Positions 24,297-33,878 of a stretch of DNA of 64,000 bases are shown piece by piece. The stretch is from Melampsora larici-populina 98AG31 (lineage: Eukaryota > Basidiomycota > Pucciniomycetes > Pucciniales > Melampsoraceae). The DNA lies in assembly GCF_000204055.1 (NCBI RefSeq), contig NW_006768808.1:269848-333847 (forward strand). Direction: 5' to 3'. Made by a program: the position numbers and the translations under genes. The notes under the pieces are model-generated. The model had not been told where the DNA came from. It ran no database searches and saw nothing but the letters and a program-made list of their open reading frames with translations. Position 1 is the first letter of the stretch, and the number at the start of each line of letters is the position of its first letter.

Positions 24297-27183
24297 TAGG
24301 GGTATGACCCGGCCCTGGACCCGTCCGGCCGAGTCTGCCCGAGGGGTTTCCAAGTCATCACGGTGCTCGGCCCGGTGCCCTAGCCCTAACTTGAGGATGG
24401 AGCCAAAAGGCCCTGTTCCAGGGCCACTCGGGGCCGGGGCCGCCGTAAAATTCACCGCCAAAGAAAGGGTGAAAGGGTTGTTGAGGCATCTTCTACCCCT
24501 TGGGCCCTTTGTCGTACCCTCGCACCCTTTCACACCCCCTTGTTATCGATTTTCATCCACCCCAATGTCACGACAAAGCCTTCGTCGTGAGGTCACTGAT
24601 CCGCAACCAACCACCGATCCACAAACCAACAACATGTCCACCACCTCCAGTACCACTTCTAACTCCATTGCACCATCTGACTCGGTCTCGGCAGTGGCTA
24701 GTGCCGTCGAATCCGAACATACTGCCACCAACCGTACCTCTTGGGTGTGGCAGTATTTTGCGACTGTTACGTTCAGGGACGGCACCACCTCGAATGTCTG
24801 CCGTGCCAACAAAGGTCGTGTTGACAAGGTTCCAGACTTGGAAGCGCCTGTTGTCGTGTGTCAAGAGCCGATTGCCATCGATAAGACTGGAAGTACGAGA
24901 TCAATGAGCCGCCACCTCTTGCGTGCTCATGGCATTGCTGCTCCGATTGACACCTCCCAACAAACCCTCACAGCGTTTTCTGCAAATGGAAAAACTAGTA
25001 GTGTAAGTCGTTCTGCTATTTTTTCATCTCTTTATTCATCTTTTCTAATATCTTTCTTTTTTTTATTCATCTTTTCTAACATCTTTCTTTTTTTTATTTT
25101 CAAGATGGGATCTCTCAATAGGCAAAACCTCACAAATGCAGTCATTCGCCTAATTGTCAATCAAGAACTCCCAGTAGCTCTTGTTGATGCCCCATCCTTC
25201 CGCAAACTTTTATCTTGGATCAACCCAGCTGTTGCCCCTATCTTATCGAAACAAACCGCCATCACCAACGGTATCATTTCTCAATTCCGACTTGCTCGTA
25301 ACCGTCTCACTGCCATCTTTGCTTCGTTGGACTATATCAGCATCACTTGTGATGCTTGGACTTCACCTAGTAGCATACCGATGCTTGGAATTACGGCACA
25401 CTGGATGACCGACAACTTTTCGATGCAATCGGTGGTTTTAGCTTTGAAGGAAATCAATGGAGCCCATACTGGTAAAAACATGGCGTCTCTCATCAAGCAC
25501 ACATTAGATCAATTCAGTATCACCGAGAAACTTCACTGCATTACTGCTGATAATGCTTCGAACAATCAAACCATGGGTCGAGAACTTCAACTGCTCATAC
25601 CTCATTTCGATGCCGAGAAGAACCTCCATGGCTGTGTCGCCCATGTTATCAATTTAGTCGCCAAAGCCGGAATCTCGATTTTCGACAGCAAGACTCCTCC
25701 TGATCCTCTCAGTGCTTTAGATCCTCAACTACCTCAAGATAATGATATTCCCAATGGTACTAATTCTTTGATTGAACCTACTCCGCATCTCGAAGTCCAC
25801 TCAATCTTAACTCGAATTCGCGGCTTCCATAAAAAAGTCCGATTGAGCACCCAGCTCAAACAGGCTCTGGACCAGTGCATTGCCACTTCCTCACAGCCTC
25901 GAAAGGTCGGACTGATTCATGAGGTTTCAACTCGATGGTCTTCAACTTTTTATTCTCTCGAGAGATTCTTTGAACTCAAGAAGGTCCTTCAGTATTATTG
26001 CAATATCAACGATAGTTTAGAACCTTTCACCCTAACCGAAGACGAATGGATCTTGGTTGGCAACTTAGTCAAGTTTCTCCGACCTCTTGCGATCGTGATC
26101 AAGGAGATTGAAGCTGAAAAGTATCCCACTTTCTCACTAGCAATGCCTGACTATCAATGGCTCATTGAAAAACTCGAAAAAGTAAGTTTTCTTGCCATAT
26201 TAACTCGTTGATATTTACACTAGTTCTAACCCATCTTTTTACCAAACATAGGCATGGGCCGCATCTGAGTGTACCAACTTGAAGGCAGCAATTCATCCTA
26301 TGGTCAAGAAATTAGTCCGATATTCAACATTAGCTTTGAAGAAGCCTGTTTACATATGTTCCCCAATTCTCGACCCTCGCCGAAAGCTCAACACTGTGAC
26401 TGCTTTTACTTTGGAAGAACTTGGATTCGACAAAGATCAACTCATAGAATACTTTACCGAGCAAGCTCGCAAATTCAAACCCCCTCAAGATCCTGATATT
26501 GAAATCGTCGAATCAGACCCTGTGCTCGAAGATGACGATGATAGACCACACCACTTTATCAAATGACGCAAATGTATTCAACTTGAAGACGAAGTGAGGG
26601 AGTACCTTCTTGCCCCTCTTGTGGATGAACGTACCGATGTATTAACCTTCTGGAAAACAAATCACACAAACTGGCCAATTCTCTCTCGGATGGCTATGGT
26701 CATGCTTGCTATTCCTGCTTCAGGTGGCCCTTCAGAAAGAATTTTTTCAGCTGGAGCAAGGGTGATGTCTGATAAACGATCACAGATGACCAATCAGAAC
26801 TTTGAAGCTCAGATTTGTCTCAAGTCGTGGGGGATGATTCTTTCCATGTAGTTTGGCTTGTCTTTTTTTTACTCTAAAGTTATTTAATTTGTTTCTCTAC
26901 ACTCGTTAACAGTCTTATACTTGTTTATCATTTCTTTACGCTCTTTTGTTTCCTTTTTACAATGTTTTTTTTTGTTTTTGTATCGGTCTATTTTGCTCAA
27001 TTAACTTGGTTTGTGCCCTTCAACCCCCTCACAAACAGCTGGCCCGCCCCGGGCCTAAAGGTAGGCCCGACCCAGTGCCTGCCCGTGCCTGCCCGCTAGC
27101 TATCTGAGGCACCTCGGGCCGAGGCCGGCTTTGGCCCGGCCCCAGGGCCGGACCCAAAATTGCGTTGCCGGGTCATACCCCTA
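24297..27183 (+). mobile_element. hAT-superfamily DNA transposon, 2887 bp, complete ends
   Basis: Terminal inverted repeats of 17 identical bases begin TAGGGGTATGACCCGGC at 24297 and end with its reverse complement at 27183. The flanking 8-bp duplication CATACACT is present exactly at 24289-24296 and 27184-27191; 8 bp is the diagnostic hAT size. GC-rich subterminal sequence (CCGGCCC/GGGCCGG words) occupies about 100-150 bases inside each end, unlike the AT-rich surroundings, and probably holds transposase binding sites. The element carries one transposase gene, which contains a premature stop. Perfect duplication and near-open transposase point to recent arrival. Confidence 0.95.
24565..26851 (+). 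pseudogene. hAT transposase with BED zinc finger, broken by one in-frame TGA
   Basis: Exons 24565-25002, 25105-26181 and 26252-26851 total 705 codons and stay in one frame. Order: a BED-type zinc finger (VWQYFATVTF, then Cys...Cys, and HLLRAHG with the two histidines), the catalytic domain (TCDAWTS, ITADNASNNQTMG, HGCVAHVINLVAK), and the C-terminal hATC dimerisation block (AIPASGGPSERIFSAGARVM). A single TGA at 26564-26566, in an acidic stretch between catalytic and hATC parts, would remove the last 94 residues. The next codon is CGC, and CGA to TGA would be a one-base C-to-T change. The ATG at 24565 was chosen because codons upstream lie in the GC-rich terminal region. The first intron is also free of stops, so retention is possible. 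Confidence 0.88.
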
Positions 27184-27309
27184 CATACACTCATTTTGTT
27201 GTGGTGTTTGCTTCTGTGAGCAGGTTCAGCAGCTGAAGGCTTGAGTTGGATGGTGATTCAGGGTCTGATGTCAAAGACTACTGTATGGAAAATTGACAGA
27301 CAGTGAAAC

Positions 27310-28790
27310 TGAGAAAATGAGGGTGGGTGGCAGGCTTTAGTGATCATACAGTCTCCAAGTTGCTCCTTGAAAGTGCACTGACATACTTGTTCTCTGCACC
27401 TGGCAAGTGCACCACTTTGATGTCTGTGCTTGCTTCAACAATAAGACATGATGTTGAAGAAGTGCGGTTGAACCAGGGGTACATATGGGGCTATGTGATT
27501 GAAAAAGGTCACAGACATTCATGGGGTCTGTTACAATGAAGACCCTCTTGGGCTGTTTTTAAGTGCCATAGAAGCAGCATGACAAACCACTAGTAACCCC
27601 ATGCAGTAGATTTATTGGGCTGGGTGTGGAATCTCCATGTGGTCCCCATGCCTGAGGTTTGGGAGGCAAAACCCTATCCCTGTTGCAAAAGCATCTGTCA
27701 AAATCAAAAAATCTGCTGCTGACAAGGCCCAAATAGAAGCATCTATGAAAAACTGACCATCAAACGGTCCAAGGCAGTCCACTAGCCATGATTGTAGGCT
27801 GTCTTGCACCTCCTTATTCACATGTATCAGTGCAGACCATGATGATTTGTTTATCAAGTTTTCCCAGGCTGCTTCTAGCAAGAACCTGCCATAGGGACAT
27901 TCAGTACCCACAATGCCTAGCCTAACATTCTCTGGCATACTCTACTTAGCCCATGAGCTGGTGTGGAAGCAAATTTTTACAGGTTTTTGACCAATGACGC
28001 CTCACTGCCAACATCTTGGACAGATCTTGTCCAAAAGAAATTGATCCAAGGTATTTTTTGGCCCAAAAGAATACCCAGAATTGAAAAACTTGAGGTGGAT
28101 TTGTTGGCTGTGCCTTCTTGCTGAGTGAAAGTTAGAAAGACAGGTCAGTGTTGATGTAGTGACCTGTTATGTTGATTTGGTGACCTGGTAATTGTTTCTT
28201 CCATTCCCATGCCAGGTGATTGAAGTCAAAGAGCAGAAAAGAAGTGCTGGGTCAATAGGCATCTGGACACCCCAGATGGTTGTCATTTCAAGTAAAACAC
28301 CCAGTTCCCACATATTGTCTGTCAAGTTATTGGTGAAAAGAACTCCTGGTTGTGTTATTGCAATCAATAGTACCAATGAGAAAGAAGAGCACCAGATATT
28401 TGGCAAAGCTGCCAAATCAAAACTGGCACATCTGTTGATGTAGTAAAAAATTCCAATCTTAACAACTTGATGTACTTGCTATTGTGGATGCATTGGCATG
28501 TTGTGGTAGGTGTGAGATACATCTCTCTTCCATAGCACCATCTTGTCTTTCGTATTTGGGATTTGCTTCTTGTATGGTCCAAAAGATGCCAAAGAATCAA
28601 ACATGATTTGTGCGTGTGACTTTCTGACTAGATTGTTCAGGGAAGGATGTCCATAACTCATGTCTGTACAAAGACATAAATTGTTGGAGCCTAGATTCTC
28701 TGTATAGATTAATGAAAAGGCTTTCATGCCTGGTAGAAGGGTGTGGATTTTGCATGTCCACCTGACACTTCCTCCTCATGTGTTGCCTCC
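27310..28790 (-). pseudogene. Decayed retroelement reverse transcriptase / RNase H
   Basis: Read on the minus strand, several frames join into a recognisable polymerase. VLWKRDVSHTYHNMPMHP (about 28490-28550) is the reverse-transcriptase catalytic aspartate region. ALPNIWCSSFSLVLLIAI and the LTDNMW segment (where an MDD-type motif is expected) follow. VGTECPYGRFLLEAAWENL, EVQDSLQSWLVDCLGPFDGQ and LTDAFATGIGF (27612-27938) form the RNase H side, and VVHLPGAENKYVSALSR near 27340 is the usual end of that domain. Stops and frameshifts are frequent, so it is inactive. The arrangement resembles DIRS/Ty3-type elements of rusts; the exact family is uncertain. Confidence 0.7.
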
Positions 28791-29366
28791 AGCAAACCTG
28801 GATGTTTGTTTCAAATAGGTTGATTATAATGAGCTACCACTTTGCCACCAGGTACATCTGCCACTGGCCAGAACCCGTGCACTAGACTGTGTATGACCAA
28901 GTTGAAGAAGAGTGGGTTTGGACAGTCTCTTCACAGATACTTGAACATTGGCACATCCACAAGACATACAATTTTGAAGAATTCTGGATATTGTGATAAC
29001 ACATAGGCTGCAGATGTGTCTTTGAACACAGGTGGAGCCATTGGTAAAGGACTTGTCATGAAGCTTTCCCTAATGCTGAAGAGTATCCTTTTGGATGGAA
29101 CCAATCTCATTCTAGTCTGTGATGATACTTCTGTATGCCAAGGTTTTCAGCTTCAGGACTTCCATGTGGAACAGAGGTGGGACAATTTTGTATAAATTTG
29201 GTGTGATGCAGAAAGCACAGAAAACAGCAAGGAACAAAACCAACAGGTAAAAAATTGAGGAGATCAGTAGGACAGGTTAGATCCTGTGTGATCCCCAGTA
29301 CACTCTGATGTGTTGTACAGCCAGACAAACTTACTCTGTGAGACAAGAATTGACATTGCCAAGAAC
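28791..29366. other. Decayed retroelement sequence adjoining the Harbinger element
   Basis: No intact reading frame. By position it is probably upstream (minus-strand) sequence of the broken retroelement, cut by the Harbinger insertion and continuing after 33878. Confidence 0.4.
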
Positions 29367-29369
29367 AGT

Positions 29370-29441
29370 AGGGGTATTCAAAACTCCAGAAACTCGTCCC
29401 AGAAGTTCCCAGAAGTGACATCCAGGAACTTCTGGGACACC
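29370..29441 (+). repeat. Harbinger left terminal inverted repeat (72 bp)
   Basis: Exact reverse complement of 33804-33875. Contains several copies of the word CCAGAAGTT/AACTTCTGG in both orientations, likely transposase or Myb-partner binding sites. Further copies continue just inside (AACTTCTGG near 29450). Confidence 0.95.
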
Positions 29442-29528
29442 TCCAGAAACTTCTGGATGACACTTCTGGACTATATTTGAAAGCACCTTAAAGCCCATTG
29501 GTTCCAAACCTCACATCACTCACACCTC

Positions 29529-31125
29529 ATGATGCCGCGAGTCTCAGCCCGACGTCAAGTCCTGCAAGTTCTGAAATCAGTATCACGCCACTTCCTTGCT
29601 CACCCTATGGATGACACACTTCGTCTTTCATCACCACAACATCCCTCAAGCACCTCAAGATTGTTATCGATTATGCTCCTCCTGCCTCAGTTACTACCCG
29701 ATCTCCCACTTACACCAATCACTCGATCGACTTTAGGTTTCATTCTGAAAAATCGAAGTATTCAAAAACTTGACGACTTTGAAATGCAGATCAATGAGGT
29801 TGAAATATGGTTAGGCGAGCTCAAGCGTGTTGAAAACCTGCGATACCTCACTTCAAGATCTCTCCGCGATTGAGACCTTTCATACGAGCTCTTCCATGGT
29901 CTTATGAACGGTGGAGAGGTGATCTTCCTCAAAGTGGTAAGGTCTCTTGTTTTTATAAATAATTTTGAATAAGTTTTAAAGTCTCCTTGGATGATATGGT
30001 CAGGCGCGAATGAAGAAGGTCAACTTCATTACCCTGTTACGTAAGATTGAAAGCAGCAAGGTTTTTGAAAACTCATCAAGTAATCCTCAAGCACGTGTGG
30101 AATTGCAACTCTTGGTTGCCTTAGCAAACATTGGCCTTTTGGGAAATGGAGGACAAGTGTCCCTCGTTGGCCGTTTATTAGGGGTTTCAGGTCTTGTTCT
30201 TGTTTATAAACATTTGAGCTCTTTTCCGTTACTGACTTACGTATCAATTTCAGATGGCAGTGTCGAAAACTACACATGGAGATGTGTAGCAGCGATTCTC
30301 GAACTGCAGAATGAGTATCTTAGCTGGCCTTCGCCAATTGAACGTGTCAAGATCAGGGACGAGATAGCTCAGGATCACCCAGCTTTGAAAGGGTGTGTAG
30401 GGTTTGTTGATGGGACTTTAATTCCCTTAGCTTTGGCCCAGTGATCTGCAAGGAGGATTATTGGACCCGAAAATACTTCTATGGTCTCAATTCAATGATT
30501 GTCTGCGATAATCGCCGGCGAATCACGTTTGCGCGCCACGGATGGTGTGGAAGCGTTCATGATCAACGAGTTCTCAGAACGTCGTCGGTAAGTTTTGATG
30601 TTTTTTAAACTACCACACACAAGCTAATTGATTGTTTAGCTTTGGTGTCACCCCGGTCGCTACTTCACCAAGGGTGAATATCTAGTTGCGGATTCTGGTT
30701 ACAGTGCATCGAAATGCACTGTTCCTCTCTTCAAAAAAAACAGCACCTGTCAATTTCCGGGACTCAAGAACTCGTTTAACAAAGAGCTTAGTGAGGCACG
30801 AACTGTGATAGAGCATGTCAATGGCATGCTCAAATCACGTTTTCAGATGATGAAAGAGTGTAGACTCATATTACAAAATCCAAAATCAATGAAGCGCATG
30901 AACACACTTCTGATGGTCTGTTGCTTGCTTCACAACTACCTGTTGAAAGAAGATGAATGCACATCCTTTTCTTACGGGCTTCCTAATCAGAAAGAACGCA
31001 AAGCTGAGCGACTCTATAATGAAGAACACCAATCGGTAGCTGACTTAGTGCTTGCGGATAATGATGATTCTTTACGCCGTGAGGTATTTGCAGATTACTG
31101 TGTGATTATGGGAGAAGATGTATGA
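29529..31125 (+). pseudogene. Harbinger DDE transposase, broken by a nonsense codon and a 1-base deletion
   Basis: Four exons are readable: 29529-29936, 30004-30190, 30254-30587, 30640-31125. Catalytic residues lie in GCVGFVDGT (first Asp), LVADSGYSAS (second Asp) and ARTVIEHVNGMLKSRF (Glu), followed by LLMVCCLLHNYL, all PIF/Harbinger hallmarks. Two lesions are visible. TGA at 29871-29873 falls between SRSLRD and DLSYELFHGLMNGG, which continues in the same frame; CGA to TGA is the simplest cause. At about 30440 one base is missing, so the frame after LIPLALA resumes shifted, in ICKEDYWTRKYFYGLNSMIV. A C-run (GGCCCA) sits at the slip, so a sequencing error should be considered. Confidence 0.85.
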
Positions 31126-31895
31126 TGTGGGTAAGTTTCATGTTATTTTAAATAGAATAAGCTCCATTTGCCACGTTGAACTCATTTGTCAAACTAGTCC
31201 CTTTTTTTAATCTCACTTAGGTTTTTTTGCAACGTTGGACTCACTTTTAAAAGCGAGAATAGTGAAATGTATTGAATCTCACACATAGTTATCTTACTTA
31301 GGTCTTTTATTTCTTTCGATGTTGAACTCAGTTTGCAAAGTGACTTTGTTGTTTATTTTCACATTGATTTCCTTTTTCGGATGTCAAAAGAAGTTTGGAA
31401 AAACAAAAGCCAATGTTATCAAATCTCACCCTTAGTTACATTTTCAGCAGTTATTATGAGTTTGAAAAAAATTGTTATGCGCTCATGTATTCGATGATCA
31501 TTTCTCAAAGTGAAAATTCATGAGCCTTTTTTTTCTGTTGAGTTGTCTAGTCAAATTGACATCTTAATGGAGCAATCCAGACTTTTATTGGATAAAAGTC
31601 ATAAGTAAGAAGGTTACTTTGCATACATGGTCAGAGGCCTTGTTGTGCTCAAAAAAAAAATTATTACATCAAAGAAAAGAAAACATTTAGATTACTGGGG
31701 GAATCATAAACGATGAAAGAGTCATTTGGAGCCAAGGGTACTTTATTTCGGATTGGTAGTTTTTTTTAGAAATGAAACAGTTAATTATTTTCAGTTAAAG
31801 GTGGAACTATGAAAGCGAAGATAAGAGTGTTCCAAAAGATCAGCCTACATTCAACAATTAGGATCGAACTACAAGACGCTTACGATATGAAACTC
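31126..31895. other. Harbinger internal spacer between convergent genes
   Basis: AT-rich, no coding. It contains repeated phrases of the type CGTTG(A/G)ACTCA(C/T)TT (near 31174, 31233 and 31320) spaced about 60-90 bases, possibly degenerate internal repeats. Confidence 0.4.
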
Positions 31896-33681
31896 TCAGC
31901 CTTCAGCCAGCATATGATCCACCGTTTGTTTTGCTTCCGCCCAGGTCATGTTGAAATTGTCCATGTATTCTTTGTACAAACGTCCACGCATTGAAATATC
32001 TTTCATCTTAGATTTCTTATTATGACTTTCTAGCTCTTTCTCCATTCTGTCTAATTCAAGTTGCTCTCGACGACGCTTAAGGTCTTTTGTTTCATCCAGG
32101 TTTCTTTCTTTGAAATCGAGCTCTGCTTGATGGAAATTCAGTGTTTCCCTTTTGAGTTGAAGCTCTTGAATCGATTGCGCATGCTGATTGAGTTGCGGAG
32201 TCATTGATTTCGTAATTGCATTGGCGAGTTTGCTTGATGAGATTACTTCGGCCTGTCTCGCTTCTTGCTCAGCTAGCATGTGACTTTTCTTAAACTCCCA
32301 TTCAGCCTCACATTCCTCTCTTGATGGCAAGTGACTACTTAAAATTGAAGAAGCAGGCCCCGAATTGACTCGAGATGATTTGTTTTTTCCACTTTTGGAG
32401 GATTCTGAAGATTTGATAGCTGAACTTTTCCGAGGGCAAGCTTGACGAAGTTTAGAATTTGTCGAACGAGATGAACTATCTGGTTGGTTGACTTCAGAAA
32501 TTGAACTTTTTTCAGCAATGTCTTTCGATTGTTGATTTTGAGTACCATTTTCTTCTAGCTCTTCAAACCGTGGGCTTTCAATCGCATCGATGAGTCGATT
32601 GAGAAATGGATCATCTGGATCACCGCCGTGTTCACTTCTGTTCGCTGGAATGACCTCGCTTTGACTATGTTGGTCTTCAACCAACTCGTGTGAATCATTC
32701 TTGTTAGGTAAGATGTCATCTAAGGCAATCGAAGTGTTAGACTCCAGCACATTGTCGGGCGAATTGGCCTTTTGGCGTCCAAATGCTGCAATCATGTCTT
32801 CATAATATAGACATTTCTTTTTAAGAATGGCTATAATCAATCAGATAACAATAAGATGTATGATTGAAAGCACATAAATCAAATACATAGACTGACCTTC
32901 AAATGTATCCTCAACCAAAGAAAGTCGCTCCTTCCAAGCCTCGCTATCAGAAGCGTACCCATTTGCCTCCTTCTCAGTGAGTGCATCATCCATTAGCTTC
33001 TGTTTTGCACCTTCCCCACTTCCTTTGCGGTAGTCTCGCGCCTCGCAAAAACTTCTCTCAAGTTCTCGGATCTAACAAAAACAAGAATCAACATATGTAT
33101 ACATACGCTCAAGCAGTAGATCAACATACTTGTTGTTTGACTGAGGTAGATTTTATATTCGGAAAGCCATTCTCAGCTAGGTAATCAGAGACATCCTGAG
33201 CTACTTTGGCCTTATTCATCGTTCCTCCATCAGTTCTCCACCAATCCAGACAAAAACCATCTCCTTCGGGAGTTGATAGCCATTCCACTAAGAGCCATAA
33301 AGGGGTCTTTCCATCTTTGTTGACGTCTACACGCCACTGGGTTCGAGGACGGGCAGGCGACGATGGCTGCTTGGGCTTGGGATCACCCTTCTTTCGGTTT
33401 TTTTTCTTCGGATCCGGATTGTTTTGAGTTAGTTGAGGGTGTTGAGTTCCTTGAAAAGACAAAGTTTGAATTGCTGGTTGGTAAGGTGTTGCAGGCATGC
33501 TTCCCCAAATATGAGCGTTGATACTTGGCGAGATATGAGGATTGAGAACTGGTGAGATGTGTTGGTTGATGGTTGGTGAGACCAAGGTATAAGGATAGGG
33601 AGCAATCGATGGGACTTGTCCGGCAATTGACGAGTCTGATGGAGTTTGAGAAAGATGGTGGGAAGAGGGTAGATTAGCCAT
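31896..33681 (-). CDS. Harbinger partner protein, Myb/SANT-like DNA-binding
   Basis: Three exons (33681-33130, 33071-32897, 32830-31896) sum to 553 residues without a stop. In Harbinger elements a second protein with a Myb/SANT-like domain helps nuclear import and end binding of the transposase. Here a Pro/Ser/His-rich N-terminus is followed by a basic patch (PKKKNRKKGDPKPKQ), then the SANT-like region (LWLLVEWLSTPEGDGFCLDW, YLAENGFPNIKSTSVKQQIR, ELERSFCEARDYRKGSG). After an acidic and Ser-rich middle comes a long charged coiled coil (LNFHQAELDFKERNLDETKD, RRREQLELDRMEKELES). The frame is open although the transposase in the same element is broken, so this copy could still supply the partner in trans. 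The function is inferred from position and fold style. Confidence 0.78.
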
Positions 33682-33803
33682 TTGAATTGAGTGGATGAGG
33701 GGGTGTTAGGTGGAGACGGGCTGCCTGTTGCATAGGGACATACAAAGTTTTCAGATTGAATTTGGGTCCATTTGGAACTATAATTTCCCAAGTTTGAACT
33801 TGG

Positions 33804-33875
33804 GGTGTCCCAGAAGTTCCTGGATGTCACTTCTGGGAACTTCTGGGACGAGTTTCTGGAGTTTTGAATACCCCT
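33804..33875 (-). repeat. Harbinger right terminal inverted repeat (72 bp)
   Basis: Exact reverse complement of 29370-29441, followed by the AGT target duplication. Confidence 0.95.
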
Positions 33876-33878
33876 AGT

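Larger units (their letters stand above)
29370..33875. mobile_element. PIF/Harbinger DNA transposon, 4506 bp, complete ends
   Basis: Two 72-base terminal inverted repeats are identical (29370-29441 and 33804-33875), beginning AGGGGTATTCAAAACTCCAG. A 3-bp duplication AGT flanks them (29367-29369, 33876-33878), the size typical of PIF/Harbinger. The repeats contain internal mirrored words (CCAGAAGTTCC / GGAACTTCTGG). As in other Harbinger elements there are two divergent-function genes: a DDE transposase on the plus strand and a Myb/SANT-like DNA-binding partner on the minus strand, converging near 31.1-31.9 kb. Identical 72-base ends imply recent insertion, although the transposase is already broken. 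Confidence 0.94.

Noticed and set aside
24543..24864. Antisense frames across the hAT N-terminal region
   Set aside because: Produced by the GC-rich Thr/Ser/Pro coding sequence of the transposase; the BED finger on the plus strand is the real gene.
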